Source: Acidimicrobiales bacterium (lineage in GTDB: Bacteria; Actinomycetota; Acidimicrobiia; Acidimicrobiales; Aldehydirespiratoraceae). Taken from it: 15,665 nucleotides of DNA. A model generated the notes under the pieces. That model searched no databases. It was not told the DNA's origin and worked only from the letters and a program-made list of their open reading frames with translations. The stretch is taken from assembly GCA_021604885.1 (NCBI GenBank), contig BQJV01000023.1:1-15665 (forward strand), read 5' to 3'. This document shows positions 1 to 6,960 of this stretch, piece by piece. The number at the start of each line of letters is the position of its first letter. The first letter of the stretch is position 1. A program made the translations under genes and the position numbers.

Positions 1-2
1 AG

Positions 3-176
3 CGGGGGATCACCGCCGAGGAAGTGCGCGACGAGATCGCGCAGACGATGGCGCTGCGGAAGATGCCGACCGACGCCGATGTCGCGGAGTCCGCCGTGTT
101 CTTCGCGAGTGACCGGGCCAACATGATCACGGGTCAGCGGCTTCTCGTGAACGCCGGCGAGTTCTACGACACGTGA
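3..176 (+). CDS. SDR family oxidoreductase, C-terminal part only
   Basis: Only the last 57 residues are in the window; the gene enters from the left with its first complete codon at base 3. The visible part has the typical end of a classical short-chain dehydrogenase: a substrate-loop/helix region with ALRKMPTDADVAESAVFFAS, then a surface helix and the closing strand MITGQRLLVNAGEFYDT. The 'A..V.FLAS....ITGQ.L.VNGG' pattern is the standard SDR C-terminus that packs against the cofactor domain and the tetramer interface. NAGEF replaces the more common NGG/DGG. The catalytic Ser-Tyr-Lys region is outside the window, so substrate cannot be inferred. The stop lies 4 bases before the Nudix gene start, which implies one transcript. 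Confidence 0.88.
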   Translation, partial: RGITAEEVRDEIAQTMALRKMPTDADVAESAVFFASDRANMITGQRLLVNAGEFYDT

Positions 177-180
177 GCGC

Positions 181-786
181 GTGACGGACTCGGTGCCGGT
201 TCTGCCGGCTGCGTCGGTGTTGATCGTCGACGATCGTCCGGATCTGCACGTCCTGATCGGAAAGCGACGCCCGGGTTCGGTGTTTGTCGGCGGTCTCATC
301 GTGTTCCCCGGTGGAGCGGTGGACCCCGGCGACGGGGGAGCGACCGCACGACGACGCGTGCCCGGAGCAGTTGTCCCCGAACTCGACGCGGAGGCGGGCG
401 CGGCATTCCTCCACGCCGCGATCCGCGAGACCGAGGAGGAGGTCGGCCTCGACATCGCCGGCCCGGGTCCCGTCGACCACGGCGACTTCCCGCATGTCGG
501 CCACTGGGTCACTCCCGCGGGTTCGCCCCGGCGCTATGACACGCACTTCTTCCTCGCCCGTTACGCCGGCGGCGAGGTGATCCCCGACGGCATCGAGCTT
601 ACCGATGCGTGGTGGGAACGTCCGGGTGATGCGCTCGAGCGCATCGGCGCGGGTGACCTGGAGGCCATCGCACCGACGATCGCGTTTCTCGAAGCATTGT
701 CGGAATATCGCAACGTGGCCGACGCATTCTCCGGAAGAGCCCGTGGAAAACGTCGACGGAATACCTATGGATGGACACGTCTGTGA
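181..786 (+). CDS. Nudix hydrolase (NUDT7/NUDT19-like)
   Basis: Predicted to cleave a nucleoside diphosphate linked to another moiety, at a Mg-dependent site. The protein is 201 residues. The Nudix box is split by an insertion: the glycine part GGLIVFPGGAVDPGD lies at about residues 37-51 and the catalytic helix RETEEEVG at 82-89, with Glu83, Glu86 and Glu87 as expected metal ligands. A long insertion between these halves and the phrase 'GG.IVFPGG..D' are typical of the NUDT7/NUDT19 branch, some members of which hydrolyse CoA or acyl-CoA; that substrate is an inference here. The GTG at 181 is 4 bases after the upstream SDR stop, so the pair is probably co-transcribed. The GTG at 193 is an alternative start. 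The Arg/Lys-rich tail (about 185-193) is unusual but may be disordered. Confidence 0.88.
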   Translation: MTDSVPVLPAASVLIVDDRPDLHVLIGKRRPGSVFVGGLIVFPGGAVDPGDGGATARRRVPGAVVPELDAEAGAAFLHAAIRETEEEVGLDIAGPGPVDHGDFPHVGHWVTPAGSPRRYDTHFFLARYAGGEVIPDGIELTDAWWERPGDALERIGAGDLEAIAPTIAFLEALSEYRNVADAFSGRARGKRRRNTYGWTRL

Positions 787-871
787 ACCGGTTGTCCCCA
801 GAAGTTTGCTGTTCGGTTGCGGTTTGTTTGCTTCTCGGCGGGAAAGTTCTGGATCCTTCGACTAAGGTCGC

Positions 872-998
872 CCGTGGGTTGGATGTCGCACGGATGCAGG
901 GCCGAGCGGCGTCGATCCGGGAACGAGAGTTCCCGTCCCCCTCCAGGGAAACTGGGGCCCGGTCGACGGCATCCGCCGGCCGGGCCCGAGCCTTTTTG
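872..998 (+). ncRNA. Putative structured leader or small RNA upstream of the aquaporin
   Basis: The 232-base gap between the Nudix and aquaporin genes holds a row of possible hairpins. P1 is CCGTG 872-876 with CACGG 889-893. A small GCC/GGC stem lies at 901-910. P2 is GGGAAC 919-924 with GTTCCC 929-934, closed by a GAGA (GNRA) tetraloop. P3 is CTCCAG 941-946 with CTGGGG 952-957. A GC-rich terminator-like stem at 955-987 and T5 at 993-997 follow. P3 and the terminator stem compete for G955-957, and GTTCCC 929-934 could instead pair with GGGAAAC 946-952, so an attenuator-like switch is possible. A TANNNT hexamer (TAAGGT 863-868) could be the -10. I could not match it to a known riboswitch class. 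It may be either a cis-leader or a free sRNA. Confidence 0.35.
955..997 (+). terminator. Likely intrinsic terminator before the aquaporin gene
   Basis: A perfect 8-bp stem pairs GGGCCCGG (955-962) with CCGGGCCC (980-987) and can extend inward through C964-G978 and G965-C977. T5 follows at 993-997. The U-tract is short and lies 5 bases from the stem, so strength is uncertain. It ends only 21 bases before the aquaporin ATG, so it either ends the upstream transcript or acts as a conditional attenuator. Confidence 0.5.
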
Positions 999-1018
999 TG
1001 ACGACTGCCGACCGCTGA

Positions 1019-1681
1019 ATGACGATGATGACTGACCTCCCCCGCCGGCTCCTCGCCGAGTTCATCGGTACGGCGTTCCTCCTTGCCGGTGTGATCGGCT
1101 CCGGCATCATGGCGACGAACCTGACCGATGACGTCGGGCTCCAGTTGCTCGCGAATGCCGCCGCGACCGCCGGCGTGCTCTACATGATCATCCTCGCCTT
1201 CGGGCCGGTGAGCGGCGCCCATTTCAACCCGGCGGTCACGATCGCCGACGCCTGGCAGGGCAACCGCCCGTGGGCAGATGTCGGGCCGTACATCGCCACG
1301 CAGATCGCCGGCGGAGCCGTCGGCGTGATCCTCGCGAACCTCATGTTCGAGCTCGACGCGATCTCGTTCAGCGAGAAGACACGCGGCGGCTACGGCCAGT
1401 ACATCGGCGAGGTCGTCGCCACCTTCGGGCTCGTGCTGCTCATCTTCGCCCTCGTTCGCACCGGCCGTGACCATCTGGCGGCCGGGGCCGTCGCCGCCTA
1501 CATCGGTGGCGCGTACTGGTTCACCTCGTCGACGTCGTTCGCGAACCCGGCGGTCTCGATCACGCGCACCCTGTCCGACACCTTCGCGGGCATCGACCCG
1601 GCCTCGGCCCCGATGTTCGTCGTCCTCCAGCTCGCCGGAATGGCCTTGGCCGTCGGTGCGGCGCGAGTCTTGTACCCGTGA
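1019..1681 (+). CDS. MIP/aquaporin family channel, AqpS-like
   Basis: Membrane channel of 220 residues with six hydrophobic segments and two half-membrane loops. The first NPA motif is at 70-72 (SGAHFNPAVT) and the second at 176-178 (TSFANPAVSITRTLSDTFAGI). In ordinary aquaporins and GlpF, NPA2 is followed directly by the Arg of the ar/R filter; here that residue is Val179. The same replacement and the same DTFAGI context occur, as I recall the family, in the AqpS-type channels found in some arsenic operons, so permeation of arsenite or other small neutral solutes is plausible but not shown. No ars gene is visible nearby. No clear Shine-Dalgarno precedes the ATG; ATGs at 1025 and 1028 are alternatives. 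The final codons overlap the next gene in a GTGA junction, so translation is probably coupled. Confidence 0.92.
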   Translation: MTMMTDLPRRLLAEFIGTAFLLAGVIGSGIMATNLTDDVGLQLLANAAATAGVLYMIILAFGPVSGAHFNPAVTIADAWQGNRPWADVGPYIATQIAGGAVGVILANLMFELDAISFSEKTRGGYGQYIGEVVATFGLVLLIFALVRTGRDHLAAGAVAAYIGGAYWFTSSTSFANPAVSITRTLSDTFAGIDPASAPMFVVLQLAGMALAVGAARVLYP

Positions 1682-2862
1682 CTGCCACCGATTCCGAGCC
1701 CGACCTTTTCGACCGATTCGAGGTCATCGACGTGGACACCCACGTCACCGAGCCGCCGGACGTGTGGACGGCTCGCACACCGACCTCCATGCACGATCGC
1801 GTGCCCCATATCGAGCGCATCGACGGGCAGGACGTCTGGATGTGTGACGGCGACCGACTCGGCCAGCCCGGGTTCTATTCGATGGCGGGCTACGACGGCC
1901 TCATGCCGCTGAACGTTCCCGACACCTTCGACGACATCCACCCGGCCATGTACGACAGCCATGAGCGGCTGAGGTTCATGGACGAGCAGGGGATTCGGGC
2001 CCAGGTGCTCTATCCGAACGTCGGCGGATTCGGGAACGCCTACTTCATGCAGATGGGCGACCGCGAAGTGGTCGAGACCTGCGTGCGGGCGTTCAACGAC
2101 TGGATCACCGACTGGACGTCGGCCGACCCGAACCGGCTCATCGGTGTCACCGCCGTGCCGTTCTGGGACATCGACTTCGCGCTGGCCGAGATCGCGCGCG
2201 GCGTCGACGCCGGCCACAAGGCGATCAATTTCTGCAACCAGCCGCAGGATCACGGCCTGCCGGCGCTCGCCCACACGCACTGGGATCCGATCTGGGCTGC
2301 CGCGCAGGATGCGGGCGTCTCGGTCAGTTTCCACGTCGGTGGTGGCTCGATGGGCACCCAGTTCCAGGACACTGCGGAGATGGGATGGATGACCAACTTC
2401 GCCAAGGTCTCGTCGCTGATCTTCCTCGACAACATGCGCTGCATCGCCGACCTGATCTTCGGTGGCGTGTGCCACCGCTTCCCCGACCTCAAGCTCGTGT
2501 CGGTCGAGTCGGGCGCCGGCTGGATTCCCGGCGCCATGGAGTCGTTCGACTGGCAGTGGCAGAACGGCGGCGTGCGCGTCGAGCATCCCGAGTACGAGCT
2601 GCTGCCCTCGGAGTACTTCGCCCGGCAGATCTACGGATGCTTCTGGTTCGAGCAGGCCGCCGCCCGCTTCGCCATCGACCGCTTCCCGGACAACATCCTC
2701 TACGAGACCGACTACCCGCACCCGACGTGCCAGCACCCCGGCCCGGCAACGCCGGCCCAATTCCCGCGGGACTACGCGACCGGCGCACTGTCGTCACTCG
2801 ACGACGCCACGCTCCAGAAGGTGCTGCACGACACGGCAGCCTCGATCTACGGACTCGACTAA
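1678..2862 (+). CDS. Amidohydrolase family 2 protein (ACMSD-like TIM barrel)
   Basis: A 394-residue member of the Amidohydro_2 family, which are metal-dependent hydrolases and non-oxidative decarboxylases. The N-terminal metal motif is IDVDTHVTEP with Asp20 and His22. Further conserved sites are FHVGGG (His219), VESGAGWIP (Glu277) and YETDYPHPT (Asp345, His348), in the order expected around the barrel. The length suits the long actinobacterial subgroup that carries insertions relative to ACMSD. The actual substrate cannot be read from the sequence. The GTG start overlaps the aquaporin stop (GTGA), which ties it to a membrane channel and suggests the channel may move its substrate or product, though this is only contextual. 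Its 3' end overlaps the convergent M20 gene by 4 bases. Confidence 0.9.
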   Translation: MTATDSEPDLFDRFEVIDVDTHVTEPPDVWTARTPTSMHDRVPHIERIDGQDVWMCDGDRLGQPGFYSMAGYDGLMPLNVPDTFDDIHPAMYDSHERLRFMDEQGIRAQVLYPNVGGFGNAYFMQMGDREVVETCVRAFNDWITDWTSADPNRLIGVTAVPFWDIDFALAEIARGVDAGHKAINFCNQPQDHGLPALAHTHWDPIWAAAQDAGVSVSFHVGGGSMGTQFQDTAEMGWMTNFAKVSSLIFLDNMRCIADLIFGGVCHRFPDLKLVSVESGAGWIPGAMESFDWQWQNGGVRVEHPEYELLPSEYFARQIYGCFWFEQAAARFAIDRFPDNILYETDYPHPTCQHPGPATPAQFPRDYATGALSSLDDATLQKVLHDTAASIYGLD

Positions 2863-4073
2863 CGCAGTTCGTCGAGCGCCGCGATCGCGGTGGCGGCGTG
2901 GACGGCCATGCCGTTCGCCATCGCCGGTTCGTGCAGCATCATCTTGTTGCTGTGGCAGGCCGGCGCCTCGAGTGAGTTCTCGATGTGGTCGGGGCAGACG
3001 CCGAGCAGGCTCATGCAGCCGGGCACCTTCTCGAGGATGTAGCTGAAGTCCTCCGCGCCCATCACCGGGAACGGCAGTTCGAGGAACTTGCGCTCACCGA
3101 GCACGGCCTCGGTCACGTTCTTCACGAGCTCGACCGGGCCTGGGTGGTTGACCGTGACGGGGTAGCCCTTGTCGATCGTGACTTCGGCGGTGGCGTCGAA
3201 GGTCGCGGCGACCGCGTGGGCGACCCGCTCGATCCCGAGGTGGGCCTGGTCCCGGGTGTGCGGGGCCATCGTGCGAATCGTGCCCGCGATGGTGGCGGTC
3301 TCGGGAATGACGTTCGTGGTGGTGCCCGCCTGGAGCTGGGTGACCGTGATGATGGCGGGTTCGAACACGTGGATCTCGCGGGTGACCATCGTCTGGATCG
3401 CCGTGACGAGATGGGCGGCGATGGTGACCGGGTCCGTGGTGAAGTGCGGCGTCGACGCGTGGCCCCCGGCGCCGCGCACCGTGATGTGGAACACGTCGGC
3501 GGCCGCCATGATCGCGCCGGCCCGACCGGCGACCCACCCTGACGGGCAGTTCGGGGTGATGTGGAGCGCGTAGGCGGCGTCGACATTCTCGAGCACGCCC
3601 TCGTCGATCATCATCGCGGCGCCACCCATGCCCTCCTCGCCGGGCTGGAACATGAAGCGCACGGTGCCGTGGATCTCATCGCGGCGGCCGGCAAGCATCC
3701 GGGCGGCGCCGACGAGCATGGCGGTGTGGGCGTCGTGGCCGCATGCGTGGGCCCGGCCGTCGATCGCACTCTTGAACTCGAGATCGGTGTCCTCCGTCAT
3801 CGGGAGGGCGTCGGTGTCGGCCCGCAGCAGCACCATGGGGCCGTCCGTGTCGCCCTTCAGGTCGGCCCAGAGGGAGGTGATGTCGCCCTCGCCGCGGTGC
3901 ACGTCGAGGGGGAGGTCGGCCAGGGCGTCGCCGACGCGCCCGATCGTGATCGGGTTGGCGATGCCGAGCTCGGGTTCGCGATGGATGGCTCGGCGCAGTT
4001 CGATGACCGGATCGAGCCCGGCCTCCGCTTCCTCTCGGATCCCTGCGCCCCGCAAATCATCGATCATCGTCAT
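2859..4073 (-). CDS. M20 family amidohydrolase/aminoacylase (HipO/AbgA-like)
   Basis: A 404-residue cytosolic metallo-amidohydrolase of the hippurate hydrolase / N-acyl-amino-acid hydrolase branch of M20. Visible ligands in order are ACGHDAHTAML (Cys111, His113), QPGEEG (Glu146 and Glu147, one of them the general base), ALHITP (His171), and ACHSN near the C-terminus (His374). The RADTDALP signature is at 84-91, and a lid-domain segment GAGGHASTPH covers about 201-210. The Cys ligand is typical of the aminoacylase group rather than of ArgE/DapE. The natural substrate is unknown. No Shine-Dalgarno is seen; instead a TAGGGT hexamer lies 6 bases before the ATG, supporting a leaderless transcript and this start. 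It is divergent from the histidine phosphatase. Confidence 0.93.
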   Translation of the reverse strand: MTMIDDLRGAGIREEAEAGLDPVIELRRAIHREPELGIANPITIGRVGDALADLPLDVHRGEGDITSLWADLKGDTDGPMVLLRADTDALPMTEDTDLEFKSAIDGRAHACGHDAHTAMLVGAARMLAGRRDEIHGTVRFMFQPGEEGMGGAAMMIDEGVLENVDAAYALHITPNCPSGWVAGRAGAIMAAADVFHITVRGAGGHASTPHFTTDPVTIAAHLVTAIQTMVTREIHVFEPAIITVTQLQAGTTTNVIPETATIAGTIRTMAPHTRDQAHLGIERVAHAVAATFDATAEVTIDKGYPVTVNHPGPVELVKNVTEAVLGERKFLELPFPVMGAEDFSYILEKVPGCMSLLGVCPDHIENSLEAPACHSNKMMLHEPAMANGMAVHAATAIAALDELR

Positions 4074-4079
4074 GCGACG

Positions 4080-4085
4080 ACCCTA
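4080..4085 (-). promoter_or_regulatory. -10 element of the M20 gene (leaderless)
   Basis: On the minus strand this reads TAGGGT, matching the actinobacterial TANNNT -10, with 6 bases to the ATG at 4073. Transcription would begin at or next to the start codon. No good -35 is visible. Confidence 0.55.
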
Positions 4086-4125
4086 GTGGCCACTCCGGTT
4101 AGGTTCCCCTGCGCGGGCGGCACGG

Positions 4126-4131
4126 TACGGT
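4126..4131 (+). promoter_or_regulatory. -10 element of the histidine phosphatase gene (leaderless)
   Basis: TACGGT matches TANNNT and is followed by 7 bases and then GTG at 4139. An in-frame upstream GTG at 4130 overlaps the hexamer itself, so it is unlikely to be the start. Confidence 0.5.
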
Positions 4132-4138
4132 GCCCGGC

Positions 4139-4792
4139 GTGGAGATCATCATCGTGCGCCATGCCCGACCCGAGATCGTCGTCGGCGCCGACGGTATCGC
4201 CGATCCCGGCCTCGACGAGATCGGGCAGTGGCAGGCCGAGCAGGTGTCCGCCTGGCTCGCCCACGAGTCGATCGACGCTGTCGTGACGAGTCCCAAGGCA
4301 CGCGCGATCGAGACCGTCTCGCCATTGCTCAGGACACTCGATGTGGAGCACGAGGTCGTCGACGACCTCGACGAAGTGGACCGCTTCTCGTCGACCTACT
4401 TCCCGACAGAGCTCGTCCACACCCACGGTGGTGACTACTGGGACCGGATCGTCGCTCAGGACTGGGACGGGCTCGGTTGGGACGACCCCGCCACGTTCCG
4501 GGCCCGGGTCGAAGCCGCCTGGAGTGAGCTCGTCGGCAATCCCCGCGGCGACCGCGTCGTCCTGGCCTGTCACGGCGGTGTGATCCGCATCATCCTCGGT
4601 GCGGTCGCCGGCCCCCATGTCGGGTTCTTCCCGGTGAACATCGACTACGCCGCTGTGTCGCGCATCGAGGTCGACGAGAACGGCAAGCAGCGCTTCCTGT
4701 CACTCAACGAGACGGGCCACTTCGACGCCGAGCGCATCGGTGTGCGGGGCGTGATGAACGATGGCGAGCGCGTGCGCGACGCGTTCCACTGA
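4139..4792 (+). CDS. Histidine phosphatase (phosphoglycerate-mutase-like) family protein
   Basis: A 217-residue member of the histidine phosphatase superfamily. The nucleophile motif is at the very N-terminus, IIIVRHARPE, with His8 phosphorylated during catalysis and Arg7 binding phosphate. SPKARA (Arg55) supplies another phosphate-binding residue, and LACHGGVIRI (His145) is the second catalytic histidine. The middle section (about 75-115) is longer and more acidic than in small phosphatases such as SixA and may set substrate choice, which I cannot predict. I place the start at GTG 4139 rather than the in-frame GTG at 4130, because 4130 lies inside the TACGGT -10 and 4139 fits a leaderless start with the beta strand beginning at once. 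It is divergent from the M20 gene and its stop is 10 bases from the convergent beta-helix gene. Confidence 0.88.
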   Translation: MEIIIVRHARPEIVVGADGIADPGLDEIGQWQAEQVSAWLAHESIDAVVTSPKARAIETVSPLLRTLDVEHEVVDDLDEVDRFSSTYFPTELVHTHGGDYWDRIVAQDWDGLGWDDPATFRARVEAAWSELVGNPRGDRVVLACHGGVIRIILGAVAGPHVGFFPVNIDYAAVSRIEVDENGKQRFLSLNETGHFDAERIGVRGVMNDGERVRDAFH

Positions 4793-4802
4793 TCGTCGGG
4801 GT

Positions 4803-5666
4803 TCAGCGGATCGTGACCGAGCCGTCGCTGTCGCGATCGGTGCGCCAGCCGTCGGTGAGTGCCGCGGACGCGCCGTCGACGAGTGTGTTGTTGCGCCACA
4901 GGATGCTGGCCTGATCGTCGCCGGGTTTCGCGATCACGGCGTGGAAGCTCTCGAAGCGTTCGGAGAGCGTGTTTCCTTCGATCGTGAACACCCCGTGGAC
5001 GTGCTTCGCCTGGATCCCGGCCGACGATGCCCCCTCGATCGTGGAGTTCCGCACGGTCGGATTCCACACCTCGCCGCCGAGGATGCCCGTGAACTGGATG
5101 CCGTCGTTGTGAGCCGGTGAGCCCTCGGGGCGGCGCTTGCCGTAGACGGTGACGTTGTCGATCAGCGGGTCGATGATGTCGCCCTCGTAGGCGAAGATCT
5201 GGATGATATCGCCGGGGCCGACATGGGGTTGCGGATTCACGTCGAGACCGTCGATGAAGTACGGCCGGGTGACGGTGCCACCTCCGGAGTTCTGGATGTG
5301 GGCGAACGTGAACTCGAAGTCGCGAAAGCCCGAGTCGGTGATGCTCCGCCCATCCCGGACACCGATTCGGCGGGCGCCGGGACCCCGGATGTTGCGAGCC
5401 TCGACATTGCTCGCCTGGATCACCACCTCGCCGGGCGACGTGTAGTCGAAGTCGTAGATGGTGTTCGGCTGGTCGAGCACGGTCGTGGCGTCGGCGAGGA
5501 TCACGGGTCGTTCGTCGACGGCAGGACGTGGCGCCGCGTTGATCGCCTGGAAGACCACGGCCCCGTCGTCCGGCGGGACGGGTGGGGCCACCGGGGCTGC
5601 ACCCGCAGGCGCGACGAGGCTGACAACGAGGGTGAAGGCCGCGAATCCCAGGTGATGTATGCGCAT
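4803..5666 (-). CDS. Secreted right-handed parallel beta-helix protein
   Basis: A 287-residue protein with a clear signal peptide: MRIHH, a hydrophobic core to about residue 20, and a likely signal peptidase cut near AGAA (21-24). A Pro-rich linker follows to about 33. The rest looks like stacked beta-helix coils with repeated short strands and Asn/Gly turns, including NVEARNIRG, IDNVTVYG, NSTIEGASSAGIQ, GVFTIEGNTL and ILWRNNTLVDG. The phrase AHNDGIQFTG at 185-194 resembles the HxDGIQ rung common in beta-helix polysaccharide-active and surface proteins. I see no certain pectate-lyase catalytic set, so the role could be carbohydrate binding, lyase or structural. The start is supported by GAAAGG 8 bases upstream. 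It is probably exported and released or wall-associated. Confidence 0.78.
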   Translation of the reverse strand: MRIHHLGFAAFTLVVSLVAPAGAAPVAPPVPPDDGAVVFQAINAAPRPAVDERPVILADATTVLDQPNTIYDFDYTSPGEVVIQASNVEARNIRGPGARRIGVRDGRSITDSGFRDFEFTFAHIQNSGGGTVTRPYFIDGLDVNPQPHVGPGDIIQIFAYEGDIIDPLIDNVTVYGKRRPEGSPAHNDGIQFTGILGGEVWNPTVRNSTIEGASSAGIQAKHVHGVFTIEGNTLSERFESFHAVIAKPGDDQASILWRNNTLVDGASAALTDGWRTDRDSDGSVTIR

Positions 5667-5674
5667 GGGGGAGA

Positions 5675-5680
5675 CCTTTC
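5675..5680 (-). promoter_or_regulatory. Ribosome binding site of the beta-helix gene
   Basis: The minus strand reads GAAAGG, 8 bases before the ATG at 5666. It fixes the start directly before a signal peptide. This gene has a true leader, unlike several of its neighbours. Confidence 0.55.
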
Positions 5681-5702
5681 GCTGGTCCGGGCGCGCCCCT
5701 CG

Positions 5703-5730
5703 GTTCTACCGCACAGAGCGGTCGGAGAAC
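5703..5730. repeat. Interrupted inverted repeat between divergent genes (possible operator)
   Basis: GTTCT (5703-5707) and ACCGC (5708-5712) face GCGGT (5718-5722) and AGAAC (5726-5730) around a central ACAGA, with CGG bulged on one side. That gives 10 complementary pairs. It lies between the divergent beta-helix and amidohydrolase starts and 39 bases upstream of the latter's -10, a typical place for a repressor or activator dimer. No regulator gene is adjacent, so the binding protein is unknown. Confidence 0.4.
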
Positions 5731-5768
5731 ACTCGCGGTGGGCATGTGCGCCCCGCCCACGCCCTGAT

Positions 5769-5774
5769 TAGCGT
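5769..5774 (+). promoter_or_regulatory. -10 element of the second amidohydrolase (leaderless)
   Basis: TAGCGT fits TANNNT and is 6 bases before the ATG at 5781. There is no Shine-Dalgarno in between, so initiation is probably leaderless. A convincing -35 is not visible. Confidence 0.5.
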
Positions 5775-5780
5775 GGCGGC

Positions 5781-6959
5781 ATGGCTGCTCTCGACTATCA
5801 GGCGTTCGACGCCGACAACCACTACTACGAGGCGGAGGATGCGTTCATCCGCCACGTCGACCCCAAGTGGCACAAGCGCTGCATGCAATGGGCCGATGTG
5901 AATGGCCGCAAGCGGCTGCTCGTCGGCGGCAAGGTGAACCGGTTCATCCCGAACCCGACCTTCGATCCCGTGGCGCGGCCCGGCTGTCTCGACGACTACT
6001 TCCGCGGGAAGGTCGCGAAGAGCAACATCGTCGAGGCGTTCGGTGAGCTCGTCCCGATCCCGGACGAGTACCGCGATCGCGAGGCGCGGCTCGCGGTGAT
6101 GGACCGCCAGAACCTCGAAGCCTGCTTCATGTTCCCGACCCTGGGCGTCGGTATGGAGAGCAGCCTCGAGCACGACCCGGCGGCGATGCTCGTTGCGTTC
6201 GACGGCTTCAACAAGTGGGTCGAGGAGGACTGGGGCCTCAACTACAAGGACCGCATCTTCACGGCGGGCTACGTCACGCTCGCGGACGTCGACTGGGCCC
6301 TCGACCAACTCGACTGGATGATCGAGCACGACGTGCGCGTGGTGAACATGCGCCCGGCCTCGGTGCCGGACGGCAACGGTGGCCGCCGCAGCCTCGGCCA
6401 TCCCGCCCACGACCCGTTCTGGAAGAAGATGAACCAGCACGGCATCACGCTCGCGATGCACTCCGGCGACTCCGGCTACGAGTTCATGTCCGACTTCTGG
6501 GGCATGACCGACGACTTCGAGGCCTTCCGTCAGAACGCGCTGAAGTCGCTGCTCACCTACTCGCCGATCAGCGATGCCCTGGCCTCGCTCATCGCCGAAG
6601 GCGTGCTGAGCGAACACACCAACATCCGCGTCTGCACGATCGAGACCGGCTCGGAGTGGGTCCAGCCGCTGTTCAAGAAGTTCGACAAGACCTACCGCCA
6701 GCAGAAGCACGCGTTTCCGGAGGACCCGATCGAAGTCTTCCGCCGCCAGGTGTGGGTGTCGCCGTACTACGAGGACGATCTCGTCGACCTCCGGGACAAG
6801 GTCGGCGCCGAGCACATGCTGTTCGGATCGGATTGGCCGCACGCCGAGGGACTGCCCGAACCCACCGACTTCATCCACGACCTCCACGAGTTCGACAGCG
6901 CCGAGATCGAGAAGATCATGCGCACCAACGGGCTCGCCCTCACGCAACGGGCGGTCTGA
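5781..6959 (+). CDS. Amidohydrolase family 2 protein (second, divergent copy)
   Basis: A 392-residue TIM-barrel protein of the Amidohydro_2 family, clearly not a recent duplicate of the gene at 1678. Its N-terminal motif is FDADNHYYE (Asp10, Asp12, His14), where the usual second metal His pattern is altered. TLAMHSGDSGYE (His227) and MLFGSDWPHAEG (Asp351, His354) supply the later metal or catalytic positions, and CTIETGSEWV (about 285-293) is the conserved Glu strand. Such proteins are abundant in actinobacteria but mostly uncharacterised; hydrolase or decarboxylase activity is expected, substrate unknown. The next gene starts one base after its stop, so it leads an operon with a class I amidotransferase-like hydrolase and probably the CopD-like and tag genes. 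Confidence 0.88.
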   Translation: MAALDYQAFDADNHYYEAEDAFIRHVDPKWHKRCMQWADVNGRKRLLVGGKVNRFIPNPTFDPVARPGCLDDYFRGKVAKSNIVEAFGELVPIPDEYRDREARLAVMDRQNLEACFMFPTLGVGMESSLEHDPAAMLVAFDGFNKWVEEDWGLNYKDRIFTAGYVTLADVDWALDQLDWMIEHDVRVVNMRPASVPDGNGGRRSLGHPAHDPFWKKMNQHGITLAMHSGDSGYEFMSDFWGMTDDFEAFRQNALKSLLTYSPISDALASLIAEGVLSEHTNIRVCTIETGSEWVQPLFKKFDKTYRQQKHAFPEDPIEVFRRQVWVSPYYEDDLVDLRDKVGAEHMLFGSDWPHAEGLPEPTDFIHDLHEFDSAEIEKIMRTNGLALTQRAV

Positions 6960-6960
6960 G

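Noticed and set aside
872..998. Known riboswitch (SAM-IV, cobalamin, TPP, glycine, guanidine, ydaO, fluoride) or the 6C RNA
   Set aside because: I looked for the consensus cores as I remember them and none fit. Only the general hairpin/terminator layout is supported.
1498..2760. A 420-codon minus-strand open frame antisense to the first amidohydrolase
   Set aside because: The plus strand has a full set of Amidohydro_2 metal motifs; this frame has none and looks like reversed coding sequence.
1019..2862. Arsenic resistance operon
   Set aside because: The channel resembles AqpS, but no arsR, arsC, arsM, arsB or arsH is visible on either side.
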